DNA from: Cyanobacteriota bacterium
Lineage (GTDB): Bacteria > Cyanobacteriota > Cyanobacteriia > PCC-6307 > Cyanobiaceae
NCBI GenBank assembly: GCA_026389255.1
Contig: JAPLIF010000226.1
Location: 1 to 10,360, forward strand
Reading direction: 5' to 3'
Length of the DNA: 10,360 nt
Part shown: positions 1 through 6,582 of the stretch, in pieces
Layout of the letters: each line of letters starts with the position of its first letter
How positions within the stretch are numbered: the stretch's first letter is position 1
Program-made: the position numbers and the translations under genes
The notes under the pieces: generated by a model
What the model saw: only the letters and a program-made list of their open reading frames with translations
Database searches by the model: none
What the model was told of the DNA's origin: nothing

Positions 1-160
1 GCAGCTGGGCCAGGCAGAGTTCGAGAGCCGTCTGGGCCTCCCGGAAATTGAGGTCTTGGACACCGTCCAAGGCCTCGTCTGGTTCAAGATCGATGTCTTC
101 GGTTTGGTTCACCAGGGTTTCCGGGGCCTGGCCGGGTGGACGTCGTTTGCTGGAAGCCAT
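1..160 (-). CDS. xseB: Exodeoxyribonuclease VII small subunit (partial, N-terminal part)
   Basis: XseB is the small subunit of exonuclease VII. Several copies bind one XseA and help degrade single-stranded DNA to oligonucleotides in the cytoplasm during repair. The reading frame starts at ATG (160-158) and runs off the left edge after 53 codons. A charged, probably disordered leader of about 38 residues (MASSKRRPPGQ...) is followed by NFREAQTALELCLAQL, which matches the conserved first helix of XseB (pattern F-E-x-A-L-x-x-L-E-x-x-x-x-x-L). The gene begins 12 bases after the xseA stop codon, the usual xseA-xseB order, so co-transcription is very likely. The assignment rests on that helix plus the neighbour. 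The leader is longer than in E. coli XseB, and the C-terminus lies outside the window. Confidence 0.88.
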   Translation of the reverse strand, partial: MASSKRRPPGQAPETLVNQTEDIDLEPDEALDGVQDLNFREAQTALELCLAQL

Positions 161-172
161 GGTTGCTGATGA

Positions 173-1396
173 TCACTCGCTGGAGGGCAGTGGATGGAGA
201 CTCAGGGTCTGGGCCAAAACCCGCCCATCGACAAAGCGCAAATCCACCGTATCGCCTGTTTGCAGTTGGCTGACGCGGTTGACCAGCCGTCCTTTGGGGT
301 CTCTTACCAAGCAATAGCCGCGGCTCAGGGGCCGCAGGGGGGAGAGGGCCTCCAGGAGCCGCTGTTGTTGCTCCAACCCCTCCCGTTGACGGGCGAGCAA
401 TAGGCGGGGATGCAATTCAGTGAGCCGCTTCTGTTGGTGCTTGAGTTGCTGCTGAAGCGCCATCAGCCGCATCTCAGTCCGTTGTCGCAGGTGTTGGCGT
501 AATTGCACCAAACTCTGGCGAATCGCTGACTGATCCGGCAGGAGTGCCACGACGGCTGCCGTGGGAGTGGCGGCCCGATAGTCGGCGATCAGATCGGCAA
601 TCGTGGTGTCATCTTCATGGCCAAGCCCGCAGACCACCGGCACGGGAGATCGGGCTAACGCAAGGGCCAGATCTTCGCCATCAAAAACCGCCAGATCCTC
701 ACGGCTGCCACCGCCACGGGCCAACACGATCGCATCCAGCCCAAGGGTTTCAATGTGTTCGCCCAACAGTCTCAGGGCCTCAAGGATGCGGGCCTCCACT
801 GCCCCCTGCACCGGGATGGGGACCACCAACAGGGCCGTGCTAGGCCAGCGTTCCCTGGCGGTACGCAGCATGTCGGCGAGGGCTGAACTTGGCACGCTGG
901 TCAACAGGGCGATCCGCCTCGGCCAGGGGGGCAACGCCCGCTTGCGTTCGGGCTCGAACCATCCCTCCGGTGCCAGCCGGGCCCGAACTCGCTCGAATTG
1001 CCGCATCACCGCACTCAGGCCGGGGCGCACATCCAGGATCTGTACCGTCAGGTTGGCGCGGGCCGCCCAGAAATTGAGTTTGCCCACCACAATCACCCCG
1101 TCCCCTTCCTCCGGGATGAAATCCAGCCGGGCTAGCTGGGAAGCCCAGATCACCCCGGAGATGGCGGCTTCGCCATCGGTGAGGGTCAGCCAGAGATGGC
1201 CTTTCTTGATCTGGGGTCGGCTGGCTGTGGCCTCCAGGAGAAAACGGGGCGCAAAACCTCGATCCAGCAGGGTGCCTATGGCCTGATTCAGTTCGATGAC
1301 GCTGTATCGCGGCAGTCCCCCAGTCTCTGAAGCTCCGTTGTTCACATGTCTGCAGGTGGATTCGGCCGGTTCAGCCAAGGCCTGACCCAACTCCAT
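173..1396 (-). CDS. xseA: Exodeoxyribonuclease VII large subunit
   Basis: XseA is the catalytic subunit of exonuclease VII, which cuts single-stranded DNA processively from both ends into acid-soluble oligonucleotides in mismatch and recombination repair. The 407-residue product has the family order. An OB-fold lies at about residues 30-125 (starts YSVIELNQAI, with GHLWLTLTD). The catalytic core lies at about 130-285, with RGGGSREDL at 227-235 and GLGHEDDTTIADLIADYRA from 257, the latter matching the conserved GHE-D-TIAD-x-AD block. A long Gln/Leu/Arg-rich coiled coil follows at about 290-350, then a C-terminal segment with LSRGYCLVRDPKG near 357-369. It is somewhat shorter than E. coli XseA (456 residues). 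The ATG at 1396 is 11 bases after the hrpB stop. Residues 1-28 look unconserved, so a slightly later start is possible. xseB follows directly. Confidence 0.95.
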   Translation of the reverse strand: MELGQALAEPAESTCRHVNNGASETGGLPRYSVIELNQAIGTLLDRGFAPRFLLEATASRPQIKKGHLWLTLTDGEAAISGVIWASQLARLDFIPEEGDGVIVVGKLNFWAARANLTVQILDVRPGLSAVMRQFERVRARLAPEGWFEPERKRALPPWPRRIALLTSVPSSALADMLRTARERWPSTALLVVPIPVQGAVEARILEALRLLGEHIETLGLDAIVLARGGGSREDLAVFDGEDLALALARSPVPVVCGLGHEDDTTIADLIADYRAATPTAAVVALLPDQSAIRQSLVQLRQHLRQRTEMRLMALQQQLKHQQKRLTELHPRLLLARQREGLEQQQRLLEALSPLRPLSRGYCLVRDPKGRLVNRVSQLQTGDTVDLRFVDGRVLAQTLSLHPLPSSE

Positions 1397-1407
1397 AGGA
1401 ATGCAGA

Positions 1408-2172
1408 TTAGGCGGACGCCGGCTGGTTGGTTTGACGCGGGGGAGGCTTTGGCGTTGCTTGGGCCCGGGTCGGATCCTCAGGCCAGGCATGCCGCGGATA
1501 GCGCCCGCGCAGCTCCCGCCGGGTCTGGGCATAGCCTCCGCGCCAGAACCCCGCCAGGTCGCGGGTGATGGCGGCCGGTCGACCGGCCGGCGAGAGCAGA
1601 TGGACGGTCAGGGGCAAGGTCCCGTCGAGCAACGTGGGGGTGGAATCACACCCGAACATTTCCTGCAACCGGACCGCCAGCACCACTTCTTCGGCCCCAT
1701 AGATCAGCGGGACCCTCCGGCCCGATGGCACATCCAGGCTGGGGGGCAGCAGGGCTTCCAGGGAATTGCGGTGCTGCCAGCCCAGCCCTCCCCAAAGAGC
1801 TTCCTCCAGATCCAGCTCCTGCAGTTCTTGCAGGCTGCGCCGTCCTTCCGCTTGGGGACCCAGCCAACGAGGCAGAGTGGCTAGGAGAACGGCGTCGCGA
1901 CAATCAGGCCAGGGTTCTCCCAGGTGCTGGTGGGCCAGATTCAATCGCTGCTGCAGTTGGCGGCTGCGGGGGGTCCAGGGCAGACACTCCAACCCCAGGC
2001 TGCGCACAGCTTCCAACAAGGTGACCAGAACGGCGGCCGGATCGGCTTCGGGCCAGGGTGTCACCTCCAGTTCCAGGGAGTCCAGTCGACGGACCCGCTC
2101 GCACCGCACCCGGCCACCGCTGCCATCCCAGCGGGTCCGGAGGGTAAGGCTGGCGGATTCGCCCGCCAGTAC
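1408..2172 (-). pseudogene. hrpB: HrpB helicase, C-terminal part in a shifted frame
   Basis: This is the C-terminal part of the ATP-dependent helicase HrpB, reading in the frame one base off from the helicase core upstream. It shows the HrpB C-terminal features. WDGSGGRVRCERVRRL is followed by a segment with LECLPWTPRSRQLQQRL, then LDVPSGRRVPLIYG, VLAVRLQEMFG and HLLSPAGRPAAITRDL. The end has GFWRGGYAQTRRELRGRYP and HAWPEDPTRA, the hallmark end of HrpB. The frame is open from about 2220, but residues look HrpB-like only from about 2172 onward. The first start codon inside is a GTG at 2109, which has no clear ribosome-binding site and would begin in mid-domain. Independent translation is therefore unlikely to give a working protein. 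The stop is TAA at 1410-1408, 11 bases before xseA. The split may be a real lesion or a sequence error. Confidence 0.8.
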
Positions 2173-3763
2173 CGTCCCCCTTGCCGCGCCCCAGGGCCAT
2201 GCGTTCGGGGTAGGCCCAACACAGCAACTGTCCAGCGATCAGGTCTTCGGATGGGTGGGGAACCGGTTCAGCGGCTCTCCGTTGGCCTGTCGTCGCCTGG
2301 GCCACCTGTTTCTTCAGCTGCAGCATCAGCTCATGCCAGGGGCCCGATCGGCCTCCCCTGCGCAGCCAGTCGAGTCGATGCAGCAGATCGGCTCCCATCT
2401 CCCGAGCGTCCAGGGGATCCCGCTCACTGAGCAGCGCCGCCACGGCGCAACCCTGCTCCAGCCACCCCCGCTCGGCGGCCAACAGCAGCATGTGACTCAG
2501 GCGCGGCGGTAGGCCGATGCCGGCCATGGCCTTGCCATGGGCCGTGATGCGCCCCTGGTCGTTGAGGGCACCCATCTGGCCCAGCAGCCGTCGTGCCTTC
2601 TGCAGCGGTTGGGGTGGCGGCGGCTGCAACCAGGGCAGATCGGCCCCATCGCCGCTGCCCCAGGCGGCCAGTTGCAGGGCTAGGGGGAGGGGGTCCGCCT
2701 CCAGCAGTTCCGGGGGGGCGAAGGCGGGGCGGCGGGCATGCTCGGCGGGCGACCAGAGCCGCAGGCAGCGTCCAGGGCCGAGTCGGCCCGCCCGTCCACA
2801 GCGTTGGGTGGCGCTGGCCTGGCTACAGGGTTGGGTCACCAGCTGATCCATGCCCCGGGCGGGGTCGTAGCGGTTGACGCGACTGAGGCCGCTGTCGATG
2901 ACCAGCCGAACGCCCGTCAGGGTCAGGGAGCTTTCGGCGATGGCGGTGGCCAGGACAATTTTTCCGGCCCTGGATTGGGCCGGGGCGATGGCCTGGATCT
3001 GGGCCTCCAGGGAAAGGTGTCCGTGCAGGGGGACGCACTCCAGGGTTTCCCCCCATGGGGTTTGTGCGATCGCCCGAAGGCAGCTGCCGATCTCCCTTTG
3101 GCCCGGCAAAAACACCAACACCGTTTCGCCAGGGTGACGTTGCTCCAGCCAATGTTCCTCCAAGGCCCGCAGCACCTGTCGCGGCAGGCTTTCCCTTTCC
3201 CTGGGCACCTGGTAGAGCACATCGACGGGATGGCTGCGCCCAGGGACCGTGATGACCGCCGCTCCTCCCATGCCGGCCGCCAGGGGCTCCAGGTCGAGGG
3301 TGGCGGACATGAGCAGCACCAGCAGATCGGGTCGAAGCTCCTGGCGGGCATGGCGCAGCAGCGCCAGGGCCAGGTCGGCTTCGGCCCCGCGCTCATGGAA
3401 TTCATCGAAGACCACGGCACCGACTCCCACCAGTTCGGGATCCCCCTGCAGGCGCCTGAGAAACAGGCCTGTCGTCATCACCTCCAGCCGGGTGGCCTTG
3501 GAGGTCCGATGGTCAAAGCGCACGCTGTAGCCCACCCGACCCCCCGGGGTTTCGTGGAGGGCCGCCGCCAAGCGTTGCGCCGCTGATCGGGCCGCCAGTC
3601 GGCGGGGCTGAATCAGCAGGATTCCGGTTGGCTCCGGCAGGGACTCCAGCAGGGCCAGGGGGACCCGGGTTGTTTTGCCGACCCCCGGGGTGGCCTGGAG
3701 CAGCAAGGTGCCCCGGCCGATGAGGGTGTCGGTGATCAGCGCCAGGGAGGCGTCGATCGGCAG
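2173..3763 (-). pseudogene. hrpB: HrpB DExH-box ATP-dependent helicase, N-terminal core (frameshifted)
   Basis: HrpB is a DEAH-type superfamily 2 RNA/DNA helicase; its physiological role is poorly known. The helicase core is intact. Counting from a TTG at 3706, Walker A ATPGVGKTT is at about 5-13, QPRRLAAR at 33-40, the DEFH Walker B at 101-104 (in VVFDEFHERG), SAT at 134-136 and motif VI QRCGRAGR at 301-308. Winged-helix/ratchet-type segments follow, then LLCWAYPERMALGRGKGDG. After codon 2174 the frame stops resembling HrpB and runs as a Gly/Pro/Arg-rich tail to a stop at 1904. The expected start (LPIDASLALI, CTG at 3763) has no ATG, GTG or TTG between the upstream in-frame TGA near 3848 and 3706, and the TTG at 3706 sits just before Walker A. 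The gene follows the unknown gene that ends at 3781. The missing start plus the deletion and frameshift suggest a pseudogene or a poor consensus. Confidence 0.82.
3066..3073. repeat. HIP1 octamer GCGATCGC
   Basis: A perfect copy of the palindromic GCGATCGC octamer lies inside hrpB. HIP1 is strongly over-represented in many cyanobacterial genomes, so it supports the cyanobacterial origin of the window. It has no known effect on this gene. Confidence 0.8.
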
Positions 3764-3780
3764 GGGGGACGCCAGGGGGG

Positions 3781-4167
3781 TCAGCGCACGTGGCGGATGC
3801 CGTCGACGGGGTGATACACCTCGCCCGTGGTTTCTTCATAGACGATCGCCGGCAACCCTGTTTCGAACATGGTTTGCAGGGCTTCCTTGAGGTAGGGATT
3901 CCAGCCACCTGTCGTCACCTTGCCGTGGCGAACGGTCCAGTCCCAGGTGCCTTGCAGGTCCCTGGGGATGCGTCCTTCCCGATCCCTGCGGGCCACGAGA
4001 TCTTGGGATTCCACAATGCCCACCAGGATCGGATCCTTGCCGTAGGCCGGCGTGATGCTGAGTTCCAGCCGGATGGGATCGTCCTTAACCAGTTTGAGCC
4101 GGAACCTGGGCGGCAGCTTGAGGCCATTCAGTACGGCGGCCACAATGCGTGTCCTCTGGTCCACCAT
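3781..4167 (-). CDS. Conserved-looking hypothetical protein, 128 residues
   Basis: I do not recognise this family. The product is soluble, with no signal peptide or membrane span. It opens with MVDQRTRIVAAVLNGLKLPP, continues through a basic stretch with RFRLKLVKDDPIRLELSITP that looks beta-rich, then GTWDWTVRHGKVTTGGWNPY and a C-terminal helix/strand region with GLPAIVYEETTGEVYHPVDG. I chose the ATG at 4167 because AGGAG lies six bases upstream, ideal ribosome-binding spacing. The frame is also open to a GTG at 4212, which would add 15 residues and begin 14 bases after the preceding stop. The gene sits between the DUF2973-like gene and hrpB, and its TGA at 3783-3781 is about 18 bases before the expected hrpB start. 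Its operon partners hint at a core role, but nothing in the sequence gives a function. Confidence 0.8.
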   Translation of the reverse strand: MVDQRTRIVAAVLNGLKLPPRFRLKLVKDDPIRLELSITPAYGKDPILVGIVESQDLVARRDREGRIPRDLQGTWDWTVRHGKVTTGGWNPYLKEALQTMFETGLPAIVYEETTGEVYHPVDGIRHVR

Positions 4168-4226
4168 CAGCATCTCCTGGATTGTGCAGTCCCGACCGCT
4201 GAGCCTATTCACCGATGGTCTGGGTC

Positions 4227-4535
4227 TCAGCTTGGATCGACGGGAGTAGCCGCTTCGCCGTTGTCGCCGCTGAAGCGGACCGTGAGCAGGTCCTCCCGGG
4301 TGATGCGCCCTTCGGAATCCAGCAGTTCGGGATGGATGGTCACCTTGCCGGTCCGATCGCCGGGCCTATCACCCACGGGTTTGGCAAGGGCGCCGCTATC
4401 GCCAGGTCGGGGAATCGCCTGGAACCCTCTTCCCATGACTTGAAAGGCTTGCCACAGCAGAAAAATGAAGCTACCGGCGTAGAGCAGGGGAAAGAGTCGC
4501 TCGAGCAGCTCTAAGGAATGGGAAGAAGCGTTCAT
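4227..4535 (-). CDS. DUF2973-like small membrane protein
   Basis: This 102-residue product resembles the cyanobacterial DUF2973 family, whose function is unknown. One membrane span lies at about residues 14-34 (LFPLLYAGSFIFLLWQAF). A Pro/Gly/Asp-rich linker with many charges spans about 40-64. The short conserved tail block VTIHPELLDSEGRITREDLL follows at about 65-84, where HPELLD plus an acidic and hydrophobic follow-on is the feature I associate with DUF2973. The protein would sit in the cytoplasmic or thylakoid membrane with a soluble tail. The ATG at 4535 has no strong ribosome-binding site. It is 37 bases after the small-peptide gene and ends 59 bases before the favoured start of the next gene. 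The family call is from memory of the motif; that this is a real gene is more certain. Confidence 0.75.
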   Translation of the reverse strand: MNASSHSLELLERLFPLLYAGSFIFLLWQAFQVMGRGFQAIPRPGDSGALAKPVGDRPGDRTGKVTIHPELLDSEGRITREDLLTVRFSGDNGEAATPVDPS

Positions 4536-4572
4536 GGGCCGGTCTTTGCCCCTGGCCGATGGGATCCAGCCA

Positions 4573-4680
4573 TCATCGCCGCTCAGCGGCAGAACCGTTG
4601 GTCGCCAACATCCAGGCCCAAAGGGTGGTGCAGGCCGCGCCGAAGGCGAGGAAGGCTAAGAGGAGCCGACTGGTGTCCAT
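4573..4680 (-). CDS. Putative 35-residue single-span membrane peptide
   Basis: A short reading frame from ATG (4680) to TGA (4573) encodes MDTSRLLLAFLAFGAACTTL, then WAWMLATNGSAAERR. It has a short N-terminus with one Asp and one Arg, a hydrophobic helix at about residues 6-26 and a charged RR end, typical of small cyanobacterial membrane peptides. It leads into the DUF2973-like gene on the same strand, 37 bases downstream, and is divergent from the protease gene. I see no strong ribosome-binding site in front of it. The five-codon frame MKFSN just upstream is probably chance. The membrane-like composition and position make a real gene plausible, but its length leaves doubt. I do not recognise a family. 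Confidence 0.5.
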   Translation of the reverse strand: MDTSRLLLAFLAFGAACTTLWAWMLATNGSAAERR

Positions 4681-4698
4681 GGTTAGTTGGAAAACTTC

Positions 4699-5910
4699 AT
4701 GAATCCTAAGGCGCCCCGGGCGTGGGGGCGGCTTTCGAGTCGCCAGGATGGGCCCATGGGTCTGACGCTTCCTGTGCCTGCTTGCTTTTCCCCGGATCGT
4801 CTCCGTTGCCTCGGCCCCCTGCTGGTGGCCCTCGTGGGCTCCGTCGCCTTACCGGTTCCATGGATTGCTCTGGCGGCGGCCCAGGCTCTCCCCAATGGTT
4901 CCCCGTTGGTCCGCCAGTCCTTCGTGGCTGAGGCGGTGCGCCGTACAGGTCCCGCCGTGGTGACCATCGAGACCGAACGTGTCCTGACGGCGGCTTCGGG
5001 TGGGTCCCAAGCCGGCCCGTTGGACGATCCCATGCTGCGCCGCTTCTTCGGCGTGCCACCGGCCGCCCAGCCGGGACCTCGCAAGGTGCGGGGTCAGGGC
5101 AGCGGCGTCATTTTCCAGGCCCATGGGTTGCTGCTGACCAACGCCCATGTCGTGGAGGGCAGTACCCGGGTGACCGTGGGCCTGCTGGATGGCCAGCGGG
5201 TTGAAGGCCAGGTGGTGGGCCTGGATCGCCTCACGGACCTAGCGGTGGTGCGCTTGCTGCGAAGTGGGCCTTGGCCGGTCGCTCCCCTGGGTAACTCCGA
5301 TGCCCTGCAGGTGGGCGACTGGGCCATTGCCGTCGGCAATCCCTTTGGTTTGGACCACACCGTGACCCTGGGCATCATCAGCAGCCTGAATCGCAGCGCC
5401 AGCAAACTGGGCCTTTCCGATAAGCGTTTCGACCTGATTCAGACCGATGCTGCGATTAATCCTGGCAACTCTGGCGGGCCTTTGCTCAATGCGGACGGGG
5501 AGGTGGTTGGCATCAATACTCTTGTGAGGACTGGTCCTGGAGCTGGGTTGGGATTCGCGATTCCGATCAACCGGGCCCGCTCAATCGCTAGCGAAATTGT
5601 GGCCACCGGAAAGGTCATTCATCCGGTGATTGGCGTGTCCTTGAGTGGTTTGCCGGTCGGTCCTGGTGGACAACCCCAGCCTGGGGCCTTGGTGGTGAAA
5701 GTGCTGGAATCGGGGCCCGCGGCCCGCTCTGGGATGCAGAGTGGCGATGTGATTGTGGCCGTCGAGGGAAGGATCGTGCGCACACCCTCCGAAGTCATCG
5801 CTGCGGTCGAAGCCAGTGGGGTAGGGAGGCCCCTGACGCTGGGCCTCCTAAGGGCTGGGCGCCCCCTGCAGCTGAAAGTGCTGCCGGGGGAGTGGGGTAA
5901 AGCCCCTTAG
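4699..5910 (+). CDS. HtrA/Deg-family serine protease with one PDZ domain (HhoA/HhoB type)
   Basis: This is a trypsin-like S1C protease that degrades misfolded proteins in the periplasm or at the membrane. From the ATG at 4699 the product is 403 residues. A basic N-terminus is followed by a hydrophobic stretch at about 38-58 ([20 protein letters not shown]) ending AAAQA, a signal peptide or anchor. The protease domain spans about 70-300. The triad is His150 in LLLTNAHVV, Asp180 in RLTDLAVV and Ser258 in [10 protein letters not shown]. One PDZ domain follows (about 306-396; [28 protein letters not shown]). It matches the cyanobacterial HhoA/HhoB/HtrA group, but I cannot say which paralogue. The frame also opens from a TTG at 4687, and an ATG at 4756 preceded by GGATGGG would still leave a signal peptide, so the start is uncertain. 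It lies divergent from the peptide gene and convergent with the gene ending at 5929. Confidence 0.93.
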   Translation: MNPKAPRAWGRLSSRQDGPMGLTLPVPACFSPDRLRCLGPLLVALVGSVALPVPWIALAAAQALPNGSPLVRQSFVAEAVRRTGPAVVTIETERVLTAASGGSQAGPLDDPMLRRFFGVPPAAQPGPRKVRGQGSGVIFQAHGLLLTNAHVVEGSTRVTVGLLDGQRVEGQVVGLDRLTDLAVVRLLRSGPWPVAPLGNSDALQVGDWAIAVGNPFGLDHTVTLGIISSLNRSASKLGLSDKRFDLIQTDAAINPGNSGGPLLNADGEVVGINTLVRTGPGAGLGFAIPINRARSIASEIVATGKVIHPVIGVSLSGLPVGPGGQPQPGALVVKVLESGPAARSGMQSGDVIVAVEGRIVRTPSEVIAAVEASGVGRPLTLGLLRAGRPLQLKVLPGEWGKAP

Positions 5911-5928
5911 TCACTGCGCCAAGGAAGA

Positions 5929-6207
5929 TCAAAGAACGTCGAAGCTGGGCTGGGGAGCTTGGGCCCGAGCTGACTCGATCCCATCGGGCCCATCGGGCCG
6001 AAGGGCCAGCTCTTGGGCCACCCTTGCTGGGGAGTCCAGTTGCTGACGCATCACCCATTGGGTGGCGGCTTTCTGGCTGTGCCAGGCCTGGAGAAGCTGT
6101 TTGGCGAGGCCCTGGAGGGTGTTGATGTCAACAGTCGAGTCGATGGCACGACTCATCCGCTCCACTTCGAATTTCTGACTGAGCGTGAGGGCTAGGGGTT
6201 CGGACAT
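5929..6207 (-). CDS. Small hypothetical helical protein, 92 residues
   Basis: I recognise no named family with certainty. From the ATG at 6207 the product begins MSEPLALTLSQKFEVERMSR, continues with AIDSTVDINTLQGLAKQLLQ and then AWHSQKAATQWVMRQQLDSP. This predicts two amphipathic helices joined by a short turn, followed by a loose Pro/Ala-rich tail ending SFDVL. The opening (L-x-x-x-Q-x-F-E-x-E-R-x-x-R-x-I-D) recalls the first helix of NblA, the phycobilisome-degradation adaptor, and the helix-turn-helix length is similar, but this is inference only. The frame extends to 6354 with weak residues; an ATG at 6222 is another option. No good ribosome-binding site is visible for any of them. It converges with the protease gene, with 18 bases between stop codons. 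Confidence 0.68.
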   Translation of the reverse strand: MSEPLALTLSQKFEVERMSRAIDSTVDINTLQGLAKQLLQAWHSQKAATQWVMRQQLDSPARVAQELALRPDGPDGIESARAQAPQPSFDVL

Positions 6208-6253
6208 TGGAAGCAGGGGCATCAAAAAAGCTGAGATAAGGCTACGAACTGTT

Positions 6254-6547
6254 TCAGTTGCCCAGGTATCCAATGCGACATGCATGGCTGGCTGGAAGCA
6301 AGAAATCAGCGTTTGCTGATGGTCGCCGGGTCGCCGGCCCCCTGCACCAGGCAAGGCTTGGGGCTGAATGCCCCTGGTGCGGTGGGCTTTGAGGTTCTGT
6401 TTTCAGGGTTTTGGCCTTGCCCTGGAAGGGGCGTTGCCCGGGGCGCTGCGCAGCTGACCCAGAGCCTTCTCCTTTGGCTAAGTCAGAGTTTGCATACGCT
6501 TTGGGTGGCTGGGCCGGAGCGGAGGGGCTGCCGGGCTGGGTCGTCAT
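6254..6547 (-). CDS. Doubtful 97-residue reading frame downstream of the ABC-F gene
   Basis: The frame starts at ATG 6547, 35 bases after the ABC-F stop on the same strand, with no evident ribosome-binding site. The first half is hydrophilic and low-complexity (MTTQPGSPSAPAQPPKAYAN, then DLAKGEGSGSAAQRPGQRPF). The second half is rich in Cys, His and Pro and looks like non-coding translation. The terminator-like hairpin at 6305-6320 falls inside it. Third-position GC over its first half looks lower than in neighbouring genes. A real disordered protein whose true end has been lost is possible. No family is recognised. Confidence 0.22.
   Translation of the reverse strand: MTTQPGSPSAPAQPPKAYANSDLAKGEGSGSAAQRPGQRPFQGKAKTLKTEPQSPPHQGHSAPSLAWCRGPATRRPSANADFLLPASHACRIGYLGN
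6297..6320 (-). terminator. Possible rho-independent terminator, minus strand
   Basis: On the minus strand the perfect 6-bp stem ATCAGC/GCTGAT with an AAAC loop (6320-6305) is followed directly by TTTCTTGC. This would suit termination of transcripts coming from the ABC-F gene. The stem is short and only half GC and the T-run is interrupted, so it is weak. The larger inverted repeat at 6344-6380 lies just before it in that direction. Confidence 0.35.
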
Positions 6548-6582
6548 GTGATATAAGAATCGCTGCGTGGGGTTGGTGATGT

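Larger units (their letters stand above)
6208..6582. other. Intergenic stretch with hairpins and no convincing gene
   Basis: This stretch of about 375 bases lies between the ABC-F stop codon and the start of the 92-residue gene. It contains a GCACCAGG/CCTGGTGC inverted repeat (6344-6351 with 6373-6380), a nested GGGGC/GCCCC pair, a tandem GTCGCCGG GTCGCCGG (about 6322-6337), and the hairpin at 6305-6320 listed separately. Open frames on both strands cross it, but none shows recognisable domains. I see no tRNA, tmRNA, RNase P or SRP RNA consensus. It could be an untranslated leader for the 92-residue gene, a terminator region for the ABC-F gene, or an unlisted small RNA. Confidence 0.45.

Noticed and set aside
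603..1286. 227-codon plus-strand open frame
   Set aside because: It is antisense to xseA, Arg/Ser/Pro-rich, and shows no domain.
1904..2173. C-terminal tail of the long helicase frame (about 90 codons after GRGKGDG)
   Set aside because: It is Gly/Pro/Arg-rich with no HrpB similarity, while the adjacent frame over the same bases gives clear HrpB C-terminal sequence. It is out-of-frame translation.
2738..3586. 282-codon plus-strand open frame
   Set aside because: It lies entirely antisense to the hrpB helicase core, whose motifs are unmistakable. Long antisense frames are common in GC-rich DNA.
5862..5915. Terminator hairpins at the end of the protease gene (CCCCTGCAGC with GCTGCCGGGG, and GGGGTAAAGCCCC)
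   Set aside because: Both lie inside the coding sequence or on its stop codon, and neither is followed by a T-run.
6280..6579. 99-codon plus-strand open frame
   Set aside because: It has no ribosome-binding site or domain, its composition looks non-coding, and it ends beside the antisense ABC-F stop codon.
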